The notes under the pieces: generated by a model | Database searches by the model: none | What the model saw: the letters and a program-made list of their open reading frames with translations, nothing else | What the model was told of the DNA's origin: nothing | Program-made: the position numbers and the translations under genes | Origin: Paragonimus westermani | Lineage: Eukaryota; Platyhelminthes; Trematoda; Plagiorchiida; Troglotrematidae | DNA length: 64,000 bases | Direction of reading: 5' to 3' | NCBI GenBank assembly: GCA_008508345.1 | Contig: QNGE01001301.1 | Coordinates: 26,408-90,407, forward strand | In this document: in pieces, positions 11,501 through 22,439 of the stretch | Layout: every line of letters starts with the position of its first letter | Numbering within the stretch: position 1 is the stretch's first letter

Positions 11501-11935
11501 TGGTAGTTTGTTCAGAAGGCTCAGACAGTTGGTGTACACGCACTTTAAGGCTACTTCTTCGTTTGGCTGGGTGCAAAAAGAGACAGAAGTGCATGAGGGA
11601 AAGCTTGGGAAAGCAGCCTCAGTAGTGGGGGGTTGTGTAACTGGCGGCGTAGTTCTGTGAGCCCTCTTGGGGGGTGGTGGCCGTTTCATCACAGACTGGG
11701 CATAAGTGTGCGTCCCTGTGGGACGCTTCGTCCGCTTCTCTTAGCCCAAGGTCGATGACTTTTGGACCGCTCCTGCTTTCAGAGCTTCTGGAGGGTTATT
11801 TGCGGTTTTGCACCCTCGAAAATTTGGATAAAGTTGTAGATGGGAAGAGAGTATAGGACGAAATGGCTCCGATGTAGCCAGGGGGAGGGCCATCGGAATG
11901 ACACTTTTTTGGACCATTTTTGACGCAGGAGGGGG
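8556..11935 (-). mobile_element. LINE-A1, CR1/jockey-like, 5'-truncated, inserted in gypsy pol
   Basis: A LINE of about 3.4 kb on the minus strand. Its 5' end (11935) lies in the last part of ORF1: the frame 11935-11742 matches the ORF1 C-terminus of the copies at 35.7-35.9 kb and 43.4-43.6 kb. ORF2 follows at 11689-8765, then a 3' UTR of about 200 bases whose end carries two copies of tcgctgaaa. The 3' UTR matches the one at 45237-45418. A 6-base tttcag occurs at 8558-8563 and 11936-11941, so the target duplication is either 6 bases or part of the terminal repeat. Insertion cut the gypsy RT just after the EYGF block. Confidence 0.9.
8765..11689 (-). CDS. LINE-A ORF2: endonuclease plus reverse transcriptase, intact
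   Basis: One uninterrupted frame of about 974 codons. The track-style start at 11692 is a GTG; the first ATG is at 11689, and I chose that. The N-terminal part is an APE-type endonuclease: YTNCLSLLNKLPEI, LTETWLS, LIMGDFNAP, DLVIT and LGHSDH, with the H-SDH catalytic end. The central part is a non-LTR RT: YRPISLTSIPCKIMERL, QHGFLPERSC, FDFAKAFDRVPHG, VPQGSVLGPLLFLIYINDLP and the catalytic LLYADDLKIW. The C-terminus has the LRRLRGDL-like and FFSYRVINYWNDLP blocks usual in CR1/jockey elements. No RNase H domain is seen. Every diagnostic catalytic motif is present, so the protein could be active, but ORF1 is truncated in this copy. Confidence 0.93.
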   Translation of the reverse strand: MKRPPPPKRAHRTTPPVTQPPTTEAAFPSFPSCTSVSFCTQPNEEVALKCVYTNCLSLLNKLPEIRQLVHDTSPHILALTETWLSADISDNELHVPGYSLYRTDSSRGRMGGCAVFLSQKLPVPAVVGEFTFPEKCDTLWIKLQLRKRDTLLTGVVYRSPSCSASDDEAILATLDRLTSAQRFSHLLIMGDFNAPKLNSMAASHEDCGCGFSKSLAMLIHEKAWTQHVDLPTRHRPGQTPSLLDLVITNEAHLVDRVVIKPPLGHSDHMLLNFDFICYWLQNAVTKTSFRNFQNADFNALRTFLSTLSLTSDSVNLNYLSFKAAIHEADEAFVPRKLLKFSSRAPLPRNIRRLLELRSRLFSKQKLTDRPEDLEAFRSVRNRCKREIRQHTQHVQSKILQIAHENKNFLFKYIRRQRKTKPSALSLRLPDGETSSNPQVVAEMFREYYSSVYNVDLPNWHPILPQRHFQQPILTADFSVSDVQDLLLKINPYSAMGPDKIHPRILKEAAVSLAMPLFDLFKQTLRTGTLPEAWKEANVSPIFKTGDRHSPASYRPISLTSIPCKIMERLLKRTIFKHFFSNNLFSSTQHGFLPERSCITNMLIFMDSLTEAKDNGHISDAIFFDFAKAFDRVPHGPLLHKLEAYGIQGEVLRWITSFLGNRTFRVKTGSGLSSPSPVSVGVPQGSVLGPLLFLIYINDLPDLISSNALLYADDLKIWNACDPSALQIDLDRIKCWSEDWSLPLNDSKCAHMSLGGDSGNLFVIHGAQSVVGITKVDLKKDLGIWLSSGLSFSYHHQLAAKRGLMTLGMIKRTFPRIDKRAFHTLYRVYIRPLLEYANQVVYTGLKKDILAIERVQRVATKMVTGLRHLSYESRLEILDLYPLEFRRLRGDLILTHFLFSTGLVQQFFTLVSDNSRRGHDKKLYKLRPRTFLRQQFFSYRVINYWNDLPLEIVSCSSKDRLKVLLDSHLLNKPLN

Positions 11936-12704
11936 TTTCAGAAAACCGTATTCCTGGATACGCTCAACGACAAAATGAATTCGATTTTGCAAGTCTTCTG
12001 GGGGTACGTCCGAAAATCAGGGTGTCGGCCAATTACGCAAATGATCCGAAGATATCAGCGAGAAGCGTATCCATCGCTTGATGGAAAATTGCTAGGGACG
12101 TCTTAATACCAAACTGCAATCTGGTATTTTGAAATAACCCATGGTGGGTGTTGATAGTGATCAAATTCCTGGACTCAGGTGCGACCTTGATTTGTAGATA
12201 AGCGTCAGCAAGATCCAATTTGGTGAAACACTCTCCATCATTGAGGGTTGCGCATATATTGTCTGGTGCCGAAAGTGAATGGGAGTTCGGTTCCAAAGCA
12301 GAATTCAGTCCAATTGAGAAATTGGCACAGATGCGAATGGACCCACTGGCTTTTTTGACTACGACAATTGGAGCGGCCCAAACGGAAAACGACACAGGAA
12401 TGAGGACACCCTGTTCCTCAAGTCGTTTGAGCTCTGCGTCCACAAGTGTCGAAGCTGCACACGGTACTGGTCTCTTCGGGCGAAAAACCGGTTGAAATCC
12501 TGGAGATAGATGAAGGATTTCTCGGGTCCTATAGCACAGTCTCAGACCTTCCTGAAAAACTTCTGCGAACCGTCGGACGATTTTAGTAGTCGCGTCGAAT
12601 GGCACAGCGGAGGACCGCACCTGTTTGCATGATGCTCGAATTGGAAAATCGACCAGGTCAAGTTGTTCCATCCAATCAGCCCGAGCAAATTGAGATTCGA
12701 ACAA
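11936..12704 (-). pseudogene. Gypsy reverse transcriptase, first half
   Basis: The minus frame 12704-12033 reads the start of a Ty3/gypsy RT: ELKRLEEQGVLIPVSFSVWA, VVVKKASGSIRICANFS, FTKLDLADAYLQIKVAPES and INTHHGLFQ. The catalytic YxDD block just after 12033 is damaged: a stop and a frame change fall there, and IFGRTP and then RIQEYGF are recovered in shifted frames before the LINE insertion point at 11936. Sequence and order match 40373-40860. Confidence 0.9.
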
Positions 12705-12970
12705 GAGACGTAGCAGGAGCCGTTAATAGTTGTGCCTCGCAATGTGACACAACAGTGCAATTGGCCAGTCAGTTGCAAAAGGCCGCCATGGAAGCTCGTG
12801 GTGGATTGAGACGTCCGTTTAATTAAAGGTCGGCCAAGCGTTCTCCAGAGATTCTCCGTAATGACTGTAATGTCCGATGTAGTGTCCAACTGCAAATGAA
12901 CTGGAAAGCCACATATCCCGACCGATACGAACTTCCGTCTAACGGGAGCATTGACTTGACAGGTGGTCAA
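12705..12970 (-). pseudogene. Gypsy protease remnant
   Basis: The minus frame 12970-12542 includes VSVGICGFPVHLQLDTTSDI. This fits a retropepsin active site in which the usual DTG or DTA triad reads DTT. A protease C-terminal part follows (YVSCSNLNLLGLIGWNNL). The substitution may be real for the lineage or may be decay. It lies directly upstream of the RT, as expected in gypsy pol. Confidence 0.75.
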
Positions 12971-13009
12971 CAGACTCGTGAATCTGCCAATTGATTTGGG
13001 TCTGAGTCT

Positions 13010-13436
13010 CTAGCTGAAATTGAGTTTGTACCGTAGCTTGCAGGTAGGGGGACCACCGTCAATGTGCCGGGATTGACAGAATTCGTCCTTGTGTCCCAGT
13101 TTCTTACACTGAGGGCAACCGCGGAGTCTGAGAGGACAGTCATGTTGAAAGCACCAGGCGCCGCAATGCTTGCACGGGGAAGTAGGTGACCTTTTGGCGT
13201 ATGAACGCGAAAGGTGCTGGCCAAGTCCTGCGATAAGTGAACCAGGACCGGGATGCTGTAAGAGATTCTGGGCTGGCGCACCGTTGCCCGTACCGTGTGC
13301 GGATGAACTGCAGCGCGCCGCGTGTACGGCACAAACGCCGCGTTCGACCATTGCGGCGTCGTGTTTGTAATAATAACGGTACATTTCTCAATCCATCTGT
13401 GAGAAACACGCTCAGATAAGCGTGATCAGTATACAC
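13010..13436 (-). pseudogene. Gypsy gag nucleocapsid (zinc knuckle) remnant
   Basis: The minus frame 13384-13010 contains CPQCKKLGHKDEFC, a perfect CX2CX4HX4C zinc knuckle, preceded by a second cysteine-rich segment CKHCGAWCFQHDC. This is the nucleocapsid end of gag, immediately upstream of the protease. The capsid part that should precede it is missing: sequence above 13436 changes to AT-rich DNA without gag similarity. Confidence 0.8.
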
Positions 13437-14679
13437 ATTTTAACGTGAACCACATACCGTACACAAAATTGTTAATTGTACAACACACCAATTATGGAAA
13501 TAGAGTAATAAAGCGGACAAAATAATAAAGGAAAACTCTAGTTTGTGAAAAAGCAAATGGCTTACTTGCTTCTGAAATGATAGTTATCAAAATATTCAAT
13601 ATTCGATGAAAAATGTTGAGTTTTACATCAATTGTTGCTTCACAAGGTTAACGTCGGTCATACGTTTAAGGTCATGCCAGGAAATTTGATTTTTCAGGAT
13701 GAAGAAAATGAACAGTTTAAGAATTCCGCTATTAGCTGATGTAGATGGCCTCGGAAAAATATGTGGAAACTTTTGGAAAGACAAAGAAAGACAGGTGGGT
13801 TGCAATTTTTCCGGAGAAATGGACGATCTTTTGGACTGGACTCCATTATATCTTCATATCGACGGAATTTCACGAATTGTCCAACCAGTACAGGATTTTG
13901 ATTTTTTGGACGTTATGGAATGTTGTCTAGCGTTAGAATTTATCGTGGAATCAAGAATGGAAGGCAACATTACGTGATAAGCAGAAGAACGTAAAATGGT
14001 CACGTGAAGTATGACGAATAATGGAATCTGGAATTCTCTGGCTAAATCTTTTATAAGAATTCATAATTTATTTTGCTAGTTAATAAAATATATACCTCTA
14101 ACAAATAATTGTTGTCGTATAACGCGAGAAGTGATCGATTCACAGATTATCCTAGTATATGACTACAGCCGAATTCCGATGTCGATTTAGTATGCACGGC
14201 CGTTATGTAGAATGGAAAGATATTTAGCATCACGGAAATATTATCAGGTGGTCTGTAGAATAGGAAGAGGCACGTATTTATATGTAATCATATGAGGCAA
14301 ACAGGTTAAGTTATATATATACTCTAAACGGTTTTAACTTGCACAGCTATTGCGTAGTGGTTCACAGCTATACAGAGCTGATTATCGTTGAGTATGGATT
14401 AAGAGTACCAGGATGGTTTGGTTACTACTGACGGGGATGTTTAAGATGTCATATGTTGGCTGTAGTTTTGTTATGCAGGTGCAATGTTCCGACAGAGCTG
14501 TGTACAAGATCCACTCTGCTAGAGAAATAATATGTTTCGAAAAGAGGAATTTCTCGAATGGCTTAATTGATATCTTTGATCAGTTCGAAGTGTGGGTGTG
14601 TGGCGTTACATCATGTATAGATTCACCCTCCGTTATTATTAGATTAGATCAGATGGTTAGATGTTATTAGGTCCGTTTT
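13437..14679. other. AT-rich segment, one unrecognised 92-codon frame
   Basis: Clearly more AT-rich than its neighbours. A forward frame at 13699-13977 (MKKMNSLRIPLLADVDGLGK...) overlaps a second open forward frame at 13745-13930. Neither shows a known domain. It might be an exon of an unknown gene or chance openness. No repeat family is recognised here. Confidence 0.35.
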
Positions 14680-15900
14680 CGAAGATATCGTCTTCAGGCA
14701 GGCGGAGTTTGAAAATCAACATGACGTTCTTTAATGTTAGGAAAGTTTCTAAGCTTCCATTGAATCGATGTATATTCTTACTGGTTCTAATTGTATGTGG
14801 GAGTTTGTTCCAAATGTACGTATATTTCACTAGGAAATTTTGAACGGAGTTTTCTAGGGGATTTAAGAGTAGTCAAAGTGAACTCTTTGTTCCTGATGTA
14901 ATTTGAGCTATGCTGAAGGCGAATCGCAAGTTTGACAGTGAATTTATCGCTATAAACTAGATTATACATAAACGCAAGGTTTAGATTGAGACGCCGTAGT
15001 CAAAGAGGATTCCGTTTAAACGTCTGACAGCGTTCTCTGTAGTTCGAAGAAGATGGATAACCCACTAAATCTTTCGTAAATGCACGTTGGAGACTTCCCA
15101 GAGCTAGCCTATCAGACTTGCGCAAGTGACCATATATGAACGTGCAGTACTCAAGTTGGGGTCGTACGCACAGCTTATAAAGGTGCAGTCGCGCTGCAGG
15201 AAGGAAGAATGAGTGCTTAATGTGTCCAGTTGTCCGTCAAGCTTTAGCGACTAGGAAAGATATATGTTCAGCATAATTGAATGACTTTGAGTAACGTATA
15301 CCTAGGTCACCGACTGAGTTGGCAGTTGAAATAGCATGACCATCGAGCTTTATAAAGTCCTCTGGTATATAACAACCGTGTAAGACAATGGTGGATTTGT
15401 GCTGAGAATTTCATCAGCCAGGTTTGACACCAAGACTCTAATCACATGATGTCCTTTCGTATATTTCCGGAAGAAGAATTGAGATAGCCAGTAGGAAAAG
15501 TATAGACGAGTTTGATGTCATCAACGAATAGGAACAGTTTGCCATGTTTGATAATTTTACACATATCATCTATATACAATTGAAAGAGCAACAGTACCAG
15601 GACGCTTCCTTGAATCACTCCGCTGGTGACTGCTCTGGACATTGAGCTGTTATATCTTATTTTCCCTGTTTGTGTGCGGTCCACAAGGTATGAAGCAAAC
15701 CAGCTGAGTAATGGGTCAAGTATGCCGAAAGATGCTATTTTGATCAGGAGACGCTTATGAGGCACACGATCAAAAGCTTTTTGCGTATCCAGGAGTATAA
15801 TAATAACTGCATTCCCTGAATCAGCAGATATTGTAACATGATTGAAGAATTCCAGTTGACACGCCATGTATGAACGTTTGCTGGGACAGGTTTATGAGAT
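14680..15900 (-). mobile_element. LINE remnant (LINE-B), RT and C-terminus
   Basis: The minus frame 15867-15442 holds non-LTR RT blocks: LLDTQKAFDRVPHKRLLIKI, SGVIQGSVL, FQLYIDDM and FVDDIK. The catalytic tyrosine or alanine position reads F-V-D-D, unlike the YADD of LINE-A. Farther down the strand, damaged frames carry the thumb region (RPQLEYCTFIYGHLRKSDRL) and the C-terminal RRLNLNLAFMYNLVYS block up to about 14790. Endonuclease and ORF1 are not visible upstream, so it is 5'-truncated. It is a different family from LINE-A. Confidence 0.85.
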
Positions 15901-15939
15901 TTTGAGGTTGACCTGACGATGGCACTCGGTGATGAGTGC

Positions 15940-16620
15940 CTAAAGCATCGTTGAGGGATGCTGCTCGGTCTTACTCAGCAAACAAATACGGATATCTGCG
16001 TCTTTTGAAGATTGAAAACCGCAGAAGCACACCAGACATTTGAATTGATCCTCGGTAAGCGAACCAAGCTTGAAGCGTTGATATTCGCGATTGACCACAG
16101 CAGCATAGGTGACGTAGTCGTTGTCGTCTGACTTGACCAGTTTTAGACACTGGTACCTTGTGTTGAACAAGGAAGATCTGTCACCGAAAATGGACCGCAA
16201 CGTCTCAACCGTTTCCTAGAAAGAGTTGTCGCGTGAGTTCTTTAGGAGGATAAAACTGACGTAATTCTTGTGCTCAACAGTGCTGAGTTTGCGTAGGAGG
16301 AGGCGGACCTTCCACGGTTCGTTTTGCGTGCCGAAATCGACTGAAATCAGTTTACGCAGAACAGACTTGTGTCGCAACTGATCCAACACTGACTGGAAAC
16401 ACGTTCCCCCACAGGCAGTATTATATCCACCTGCAGATCAGTCCTCTTGTTCTGTTGAACAGCGAACTACAAGGTGAGGACGGTCTGTACACTGGCCAAA
16501 ACGTGAGGGACCGCGGTACATAATGTGAATTAGAAGCGCTTGGTTCGCTTTCACTTTACTGATGATCTTTTGCACACCCAAAGACACTCTGGTGGGAGAA
16601 TGTAATGGTGGCCACAGTTC
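15940..16620 (-). pseudogene. Gypsy gag capsid remnant
   Basis: The minus frame 16200-15940 reads RSIFGDRSSLFNTRYQCLKL, then NREYQRFKLGSLTEDQFKCL and DADIRICLLSK. These are signature blocks of the flatworm gypsy capsid; the same FKLSSITDEQFK block is found at about 33.97-34.03 kb. Upstream, damaged sequence still reads KVRLLLRKLSTVEHKNYVSF (about 16305-16240). The frame stops at 15940, so nucleocapsid and pol are absent, probably removed at the junction with LINE-B. Confidence 0.8.
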
Positions 16621-16854
16621 GTGGTTACACTCTGTGAGTAGTTTTTATACGTTTTATACACATTGTTTTGCTAGCTTTATCTGTACGCTTGGTCGGAAGC
16701 ACCACTAGCATTCTTAAATTCGACTGGCAACAAAAATTAACGGGCATTCCGCCACCGTCGCAGTCTCCTCTTTTTGGTGGATTTTTGGTTGCTGATGAAA
16801 TTGAGTGGTGAGGCTTATTACACTGTATAATTCTCGGACCACCAACACTCACCG

Positions 16855-17100
16855 TTTGTTATCTTACGCCGCATGTGGATCTATTCATCAGACGTCATCC
16901 TAAACTATTCTCTGTTGCCGCCCCTATTTCGTGTTTGGTCACCTGTTCAATCTAGCGGACATCAGCTTGTCAGTGAGTTGTTTTATTTTTTAATGATACT
17001 TTCCCGTTTCATTTGTGCGCATACCTTTTGTACCTGTCCGTCAACGTCACAGCTTTCCTTCGATGCTGTCATATTTTTGATCACTCCTATTATTTAACTG
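16855..17100 (-). repeat. LTR-like repeat R1, copy 1
   Basis: This segment is similar, in reverse complement, to 48190-48480. Shared blocks include gcgcataccttttgtacctg against cgtataccttttgtgcactc, and cttgtcagtgagttg against cttgtctgtgagtcg. It lies on the upstream side of the minus-strand gag at 15.9-16.6 kb, with about 230 bases between, which suits a 5' LTR followed by a primer-binding site. The LTR role is inferred; the repetition is seen. Confidence 0.5.
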
Positions 17101-18289
17101 GTCAGGTCATTACACATCACTCAGGAAAACCCAGTCAGTTTCTCATCTTCTACAGCATGAATCTGCGATACGACAAAGTCACTCGACCTTACTCTAGATG
17201 CACGTGTCTAAGACCCTTCGTCCTCCGGATTAGCCGGTACACCAGCTGCAACGTAACACACAAAGCCGGAGCCTGTTGAACGTAGTGACTGATTTTCAGC
17301 CAGCTGGTAAGCTCAGGTTTTCTATCAGTGAGAACCTGAGTGGGTATAAGCCGTCGGTCAAATGGTATCGTCGCACAACGCTCTCCTAGCTCAAAAAGCA
17401 AAGCAGAAACACGCTTAGGCGTGACAACTTTTCCAAGTTCGCTAGACGTAATCCCACTATTTACAATGCCGCAGAAAGCGAAAATACATTGCTCTGCCGG
17501 AAAGTAGCGGATAATCAGTTGCACTTGAGATCTCCTAACGATCTACTCGAGCTAGGCACGAGAGATAAACCCACACTACGAAGGCCCCATGCATCTTATA
17601 AGGACAGGAGCCCTCGTCCAGTTTGTGTCGCGCTTGACCAGGTGGAGATTTGAGAGACTCTCTTTTAACGGCATTTTTCCTGCCCGCACTAAACGATTCT
17701 TGCGTGACAGCAAAACCTGACCTCCCGTGGAAGGCTAGGGAGACTCGGCAAGCAGTACATTACAACCTCAAAATTTATCAATGTGATCAAAAGTTCGGTT
17801 TCGTTGCAAGCGTCGTAGGGGAAGATTCAGAGGAGTCGCTTGTTGGCAAGCACGGCATCAATCAGTGCGAGTTTATTAGAGCCATACTGAACCTGCATGG
17901 GCTATTCAAAGTTCCTTGCACCCGGCATATACGAGTTTCACCCCAGCCCTCAAGCTATTGAGAATCACCCTCCTCATAAGAGATATGTTTCATATTGCTC
18001 TTCAGAGGTAGTGGCTGTGAAACAACTCCCCACTTGAGCTCCGATTCCATGCACACAAGCCAAGGTCTGAAAGTGTAACGTCTGTTATTAATATACGTCA
18101 TTCGGCGACAAGTGCGGTGAAGATAGCCCAGATACAGGAGATCATCAGTAGCCCACCGCCTCTTGCCTATCCGGGCAACTTGGTACGGCTGACCTCAAAA
18201 AGTTTGGTCTGGTCCTCGCAGTCCCGTTACATATCTGAAGGTGGACACGACCCAGATAAGGGTGTGCGGATACAAATATCTGGCCGCCG
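17101..18289. other. No recognisable gene
   Basis: A minus-strand frame at 17524-17189 (111 codons) and a forward frame at 17650-17961 (103 codons) are open but match nothing I know. The second may belong to the 5' part of the LINE that follows. Confidence 0.35.
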
Positions 18290-20440
18290 GTGTATATTTC
18301 CTAATGTTGTTTCCCTGAAGAACAAAATGAAGAAATGACGACAGCTCGTCCATTTAAGGGAGCCCATTATCACAGGTTTGGTGGAGAAATGACTAACACC
18401 GGACTTAGCCGATCGTGAGATAAGCCATCTTGGTTAATTTATATTTCATGCTTTTTGTCATGACTGCTGGTCAACGGCAGCGAGACATGGCTAGTGCACG
18501 GACATACGAAACACGGACACATAACACAGCGCAACGATACAAAAACCTCAGAAGGACACAGAAGACCGCGAACATCGGTAGCATGTGTACTTGTTGCCAA
18601 AGAAAAGGCACTGTGACGGACCAGCGTCTGTGTATATATAGTTTTTGAACAGCCTTGAGGAATATTATCTGGGTTAACACACCGAAAGTGGGATGGGCCA
18701 GTTGGAAACAGAGGATAGAAGTGCACCAAAATTAAGTATTAGCACGTTATGGTGCGAAGAGGTAAAATTCGAATTCGCAGATTGTTTTTCGGGGATGTGT
18801 CCAAAAATAAACTATCTCAAGGAAAAATATACTTTCTCCAACAGTTTGGGTGGCCAGCAAGAGGGAAGTTGTAGCAATCTGTGTCGGCGTTTGACCACGC
18901 GTGACCCTAAACAACGAATTAACTCCCCTTTCACTCGATGACTCCCCAAGTACAAATGTTGAGATACATCACTCATTACCAGTCATCTTCGACGCCATTA
19001 ATCGTGCACCATCCATAACCACGGAATGGGATGAAAGAATGCACCATACCATCAGATGGGCCACTACAAACCTTAGATATTGCGCCATCGTTCCAAGTGG
19101 TTTCAGACTCGCGCATGTAAATCCCTCCAGCTAGTTTATCTTTTGTACTGAAGCCAATGTGTGTGTGCCTAATGAAAGCACGGCGCTATCTCTCTCATCT
19201 ACAAGGACGAGGACAAAATGAACGCCAGTAACTTCAGACTGACTGCTCTGCAACCTAGCATGTCAACAGTGACGGGGAGCGTAGAAGACGATTTCGTAGT
19301 TGATCATCTGAATACTCTCTCGGTGTTGGCTTCAGAGCTGCACGGCTTCAGAAGCGGCTAATAACGCACGACCAACCCACTTACTGTCGCTGACTCGTGG
19401 CTAAAAGCTGCCGGAAAACGCCTCCCAGTTAACGCTGTGTTTTTAGGTTTCACAAAGGTGTTCGATAAAGTCGAGCAAAGTATACTGCGGGACAAGCCGA
19501 ATAATATGGGCTTATGCAGTGTGATCTGTTTGCTTCCCAAACATTACATATCTCACCGCACGTACAAAATTACCGGTAATGACGAGACACTCAGGCCACT
19601 CAACGGTAAGACTGTTGTGCTACAGGGCACCATACCGGGTTCTCTGTTATCTTCAGTCTAAGCAAACGACCGCCCAGATGTAATTAGCCCTTTTGTTTGT
19701 GATGAATGCCAATGGTACGAAGCTCTGGCATTTTTACAAAGCGCTGAAAGCGCAGAAGGCTTCCAAAGGGACCTGTGTGTTTTGAATATCTAATCCGTGG
19801 AAAATTATGTGCCCTCTAACACGTTTAAGTTGAGGACAGTGCACGTTAGTCATCGCAATACTGGAGCATAGGGCATCGGCGGCGCTACCCTAGCCACAGT
19901 CCACCAGGAGCACAACCTAGTTACCGTTGCTGCATCGAACCTCTACCCCAGTGGTAACATCATGCTTCTGGCAAGGAAAGCCGTTAGCAGGCTAGCAATA
20001 CCCAACTGTGTTTTCGGAAGTTTCCCATTAGATACTTCTTCACACACTTACAGCGTCGAGACGGTGCTAGAAGAAAGGCGAAACCGCCCCAGAGGTTAAA
20101 TAAAGGGGATCACTTACAGGGTTGAGCGTTTATCTGCGTTGTCGTATGAGGACCATTCGTCAAGACTGGAAGTATTCACCCAGTCTACAGGCCCTTGAGA
20201 AGCGACCTTATACCGACAAACAAAATCCTATGCCTCCCAAGTCAACCCAGCAGAAACCTTTCCATATTCGCCGATAAGGTGTGTATGAAGAGCCTGCAGT
20301 GCAATGAGTCTATACCACGTAGTAGCCTGTTATGTAGGCGGCATGGGTTTGCTGTCCGAGTGCTTGATATGGAAGGCACTGTTAGCGATAACTGTCCCGG
20401 CACTGTCAGTCGATGCACTCTAGAAGCAACTAGATGAATG
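18290..20440 (+). mobile_element. LINE remnant (LINE-C), endonuclease start and RT
   Basis: The endonuclease N-terminus is read at about 18294-18425 (VVSLKNKMKK, RQLVHLREP, LTPDLADREIS). RT blocks follow: PSGFRLAHVNPSS (about 19095-19135), NASNFRLTALQPS (about 19220-19258), and then 19437-19661 with FLGFTKVFDKVEQSILRD, SHRTYKI and VLQGTIPGSLLSS. C-terminal blocks appear near 20120-20180 (RLSALSYEDHSSRLEVF). A stretch at about 18430-18690 between endonuclease and RT does not fit and may be a later insertion. The copy is heavily mutated; no frame is intact, and the YADD motif could not be read. Confidence 0.75.
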
Positions 20441-22439
20441 GATTATCCAAAGATGGCCATTTGTAGTCGGGTATTAGCCCCATTTACCTTTATTTTTGTC
20501 ACTTCCATCCAATCTTGTACTTCCCTTCTCCCATTCCCGCCTTCCTTATCCGTATAGTCGTCCATCCTACCACTGCACTGCTACGCAACAAAAAGACGCA
20601 ACCCTCCTAAGCGCTTGACTAGTGATGGTTGTTCCAACACTCAGCACACCCCACACACTTTGAACGCTTCAGCAGTCCACGTGATCGAAGCCCACGGACA
20701 ACAAACTGACTGTCAAACTGAGATCAAATCTATCATAATACCATACATCACATGCCGCTGATTGTTATCGGGATACCTTGAGGCGGAGGTACTAAACAAG
20801 CATTATATTTCCAGCACAGCAATAAGCCAGTGAATATATTGTGGAAGTGGTAAATACTATCTTCGTATTCCTTTGTTGCGTGGTGATTCATAGAGCTTCC
20901 TTGGTATACCCGAGTGTTCTTCAATTTGCCGATAAGCGTAATTTCAGATTTGATGGTTTGATGACAACTCCTACCACACAGACTTGACTACTGTATGTAT
21001 ATTCTCAGTGCCATTATTTGCTTGTCATCGCAGTAATTGAGTGCGCAAAATACCCTTTGTGTTATTGATTCCAATGATGAGGCTCCACATGCCTCGTCCA
21101 CCGGTAGGAACGGAAAAAGTGACAGTCCATTCTGATGAAAAAGGTCTGGCTGTGGGTCCTGTGTGAGGTTTGCTTGTACGAGGGACCGTGCTACGCAATA
21201 TCTGCTGAGCGACACGTGGTTCCACACTAATGGTTAGACGTGCCTACTGAGGTTTACAAAATGCTGACAACAACAGGGCTCGACTGCATCCACATTGTTT
21301 ATGTATATTGTAGGACCGCCGGACGGGCTGCCAGTTCTTTGGCACCCCACCCCATGCAATGAAAGCAAAATCCAATGATCCACTGGCCTTATTCACTAAG
21401 GTGGGTAACGTGAATGGCACAAACTGCTCAGTGAATTAGGCGCCCGGGTGCGCCAGGATATACCATGGGATTGACTGCTGGCAAAGGATCGTTGGGAGAA
21501 AGTTTGATGGAACTCTTAACGGTATCGTTGGGAGCGTTTTCGACTCCTTTAACGACTACCGGAAAAAAGACAAGAGTCAGTGGCGACTTTTGCGGGCTAT
21601 ACTTGAATACACTAACGTCCAGGTGGAAAGCGTTCACCGCATCCCGTACCCTTAGAGCAAGCCGGGCAGAACTCGACCACGACTCCTCAAAATTGCTTTC
21701 AGCTAGCAAGGGATAGCATCACATACTGCAGCGGTTCCGCCAAGAACGTCACTACACCCCTGGCGAGATTCCGCTTTATCCCGGCAGCTTCAAAGAATAA
21801 TGGAATTTGCTGAAAGCCAGTCATCGCACGTGAACCAGTCGCTTTGTGATGCTCACTGAGTGTATAGTGATTACAGAAAACTTACTACAGCCGGCTGTTA
21901 CGAAGTCAGTTACCTTCACTGTCATTTCACTACGAATCAACTATCTCACCCACCACCTCAGAATGATGTACACTGGTTTGCCATTCACTATGCGCAGTGC
22001 ATGTATACAAATGCGCTTACTTTAATAAGTAAATTGTCGAGGCCCCGTGGACTTTCCTCTTTTGCAAAGCCCCGGATTGCTGCTCTGAGGTAATCGTGGT
22101 GTAGCACTTCCTATCTAGATTCTGAGCTTGCCTTAGAGAATATGGCTTGTTTTCGCCTCGACAGGACGGGAGATAGGGTAGGAATGAAAGCCCATAATGT
22201 CTAAATTTCTCCTTAGGCTTTTAGGTATAATAATTTAGTACATGCTGCGATTCTAGAAACCCTCTCGCGCTCAAGTCGCTCAATTGTTTCCAATCGTCGG
22301 CTTGTAGTGGTATCTTCTTGTCTTCCACCTTCCAATAACTCGAAAGATGGCCTCCTACTATTAGGGTTGTAACGTTATATCCACTTCAGTCTTTCTTCAC
22401 ATCCTCTGAATAGGCGATTCCTGCTTACCTAAAGCTAAC
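20441..22439. other. No recognisable gene
   Basis: About 2 kb with short frames only. The pair at 21428-21716, open on both strands, shows no known motif. Polypyrimidine-rich DNA occurs near 22300-22400. Confidence 0.4.

Larger units (their letters stand above)
6050..13436 (-). mobile_element. Degenerate Ty3/gypsy retrotransposon split by a LINE insertion
   Basis: On the minus strand the window reads gag zinc knuckle (13384-13010), protease (12970-12800), RT first half (12704-11936), a LINE insertion (11935-8556), RT second half, RNase H and integrase (8555-6949), and the LTR start at 6480. Pol resumes on the far side of the LINE at the next expected block, which shows that one element was split. 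It is closely related to the element at 40344-43367. No 5' LTR or N-terminal gag is visible above 13436, so the copy is also 5'-truncated. Frameshifts and stops occur throughout. Confidence 0.88.

Noticed and set aside
9089..11660. Several open forward frames (9089-9337, 11097-11399 and others)
   Set aside because: They lie antisense to the intact LINE-A ORF2 and repeat in the antisense of LINE-A5; shadows of the real frame.
8450..11875. A 15-base near-repeat, aaatggctc(c/g)gatgt, at 8450-8464 and 11861-11875, looking like the target duplication of LINE-A1
   Set aside because: The gypsy pol reading continues up to 8555 and stops at 11936, so 8450 lies inside gypsy and 11861 inside LINE ORF1. 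The similarity is chance; the true borders are 8556 and 11935.
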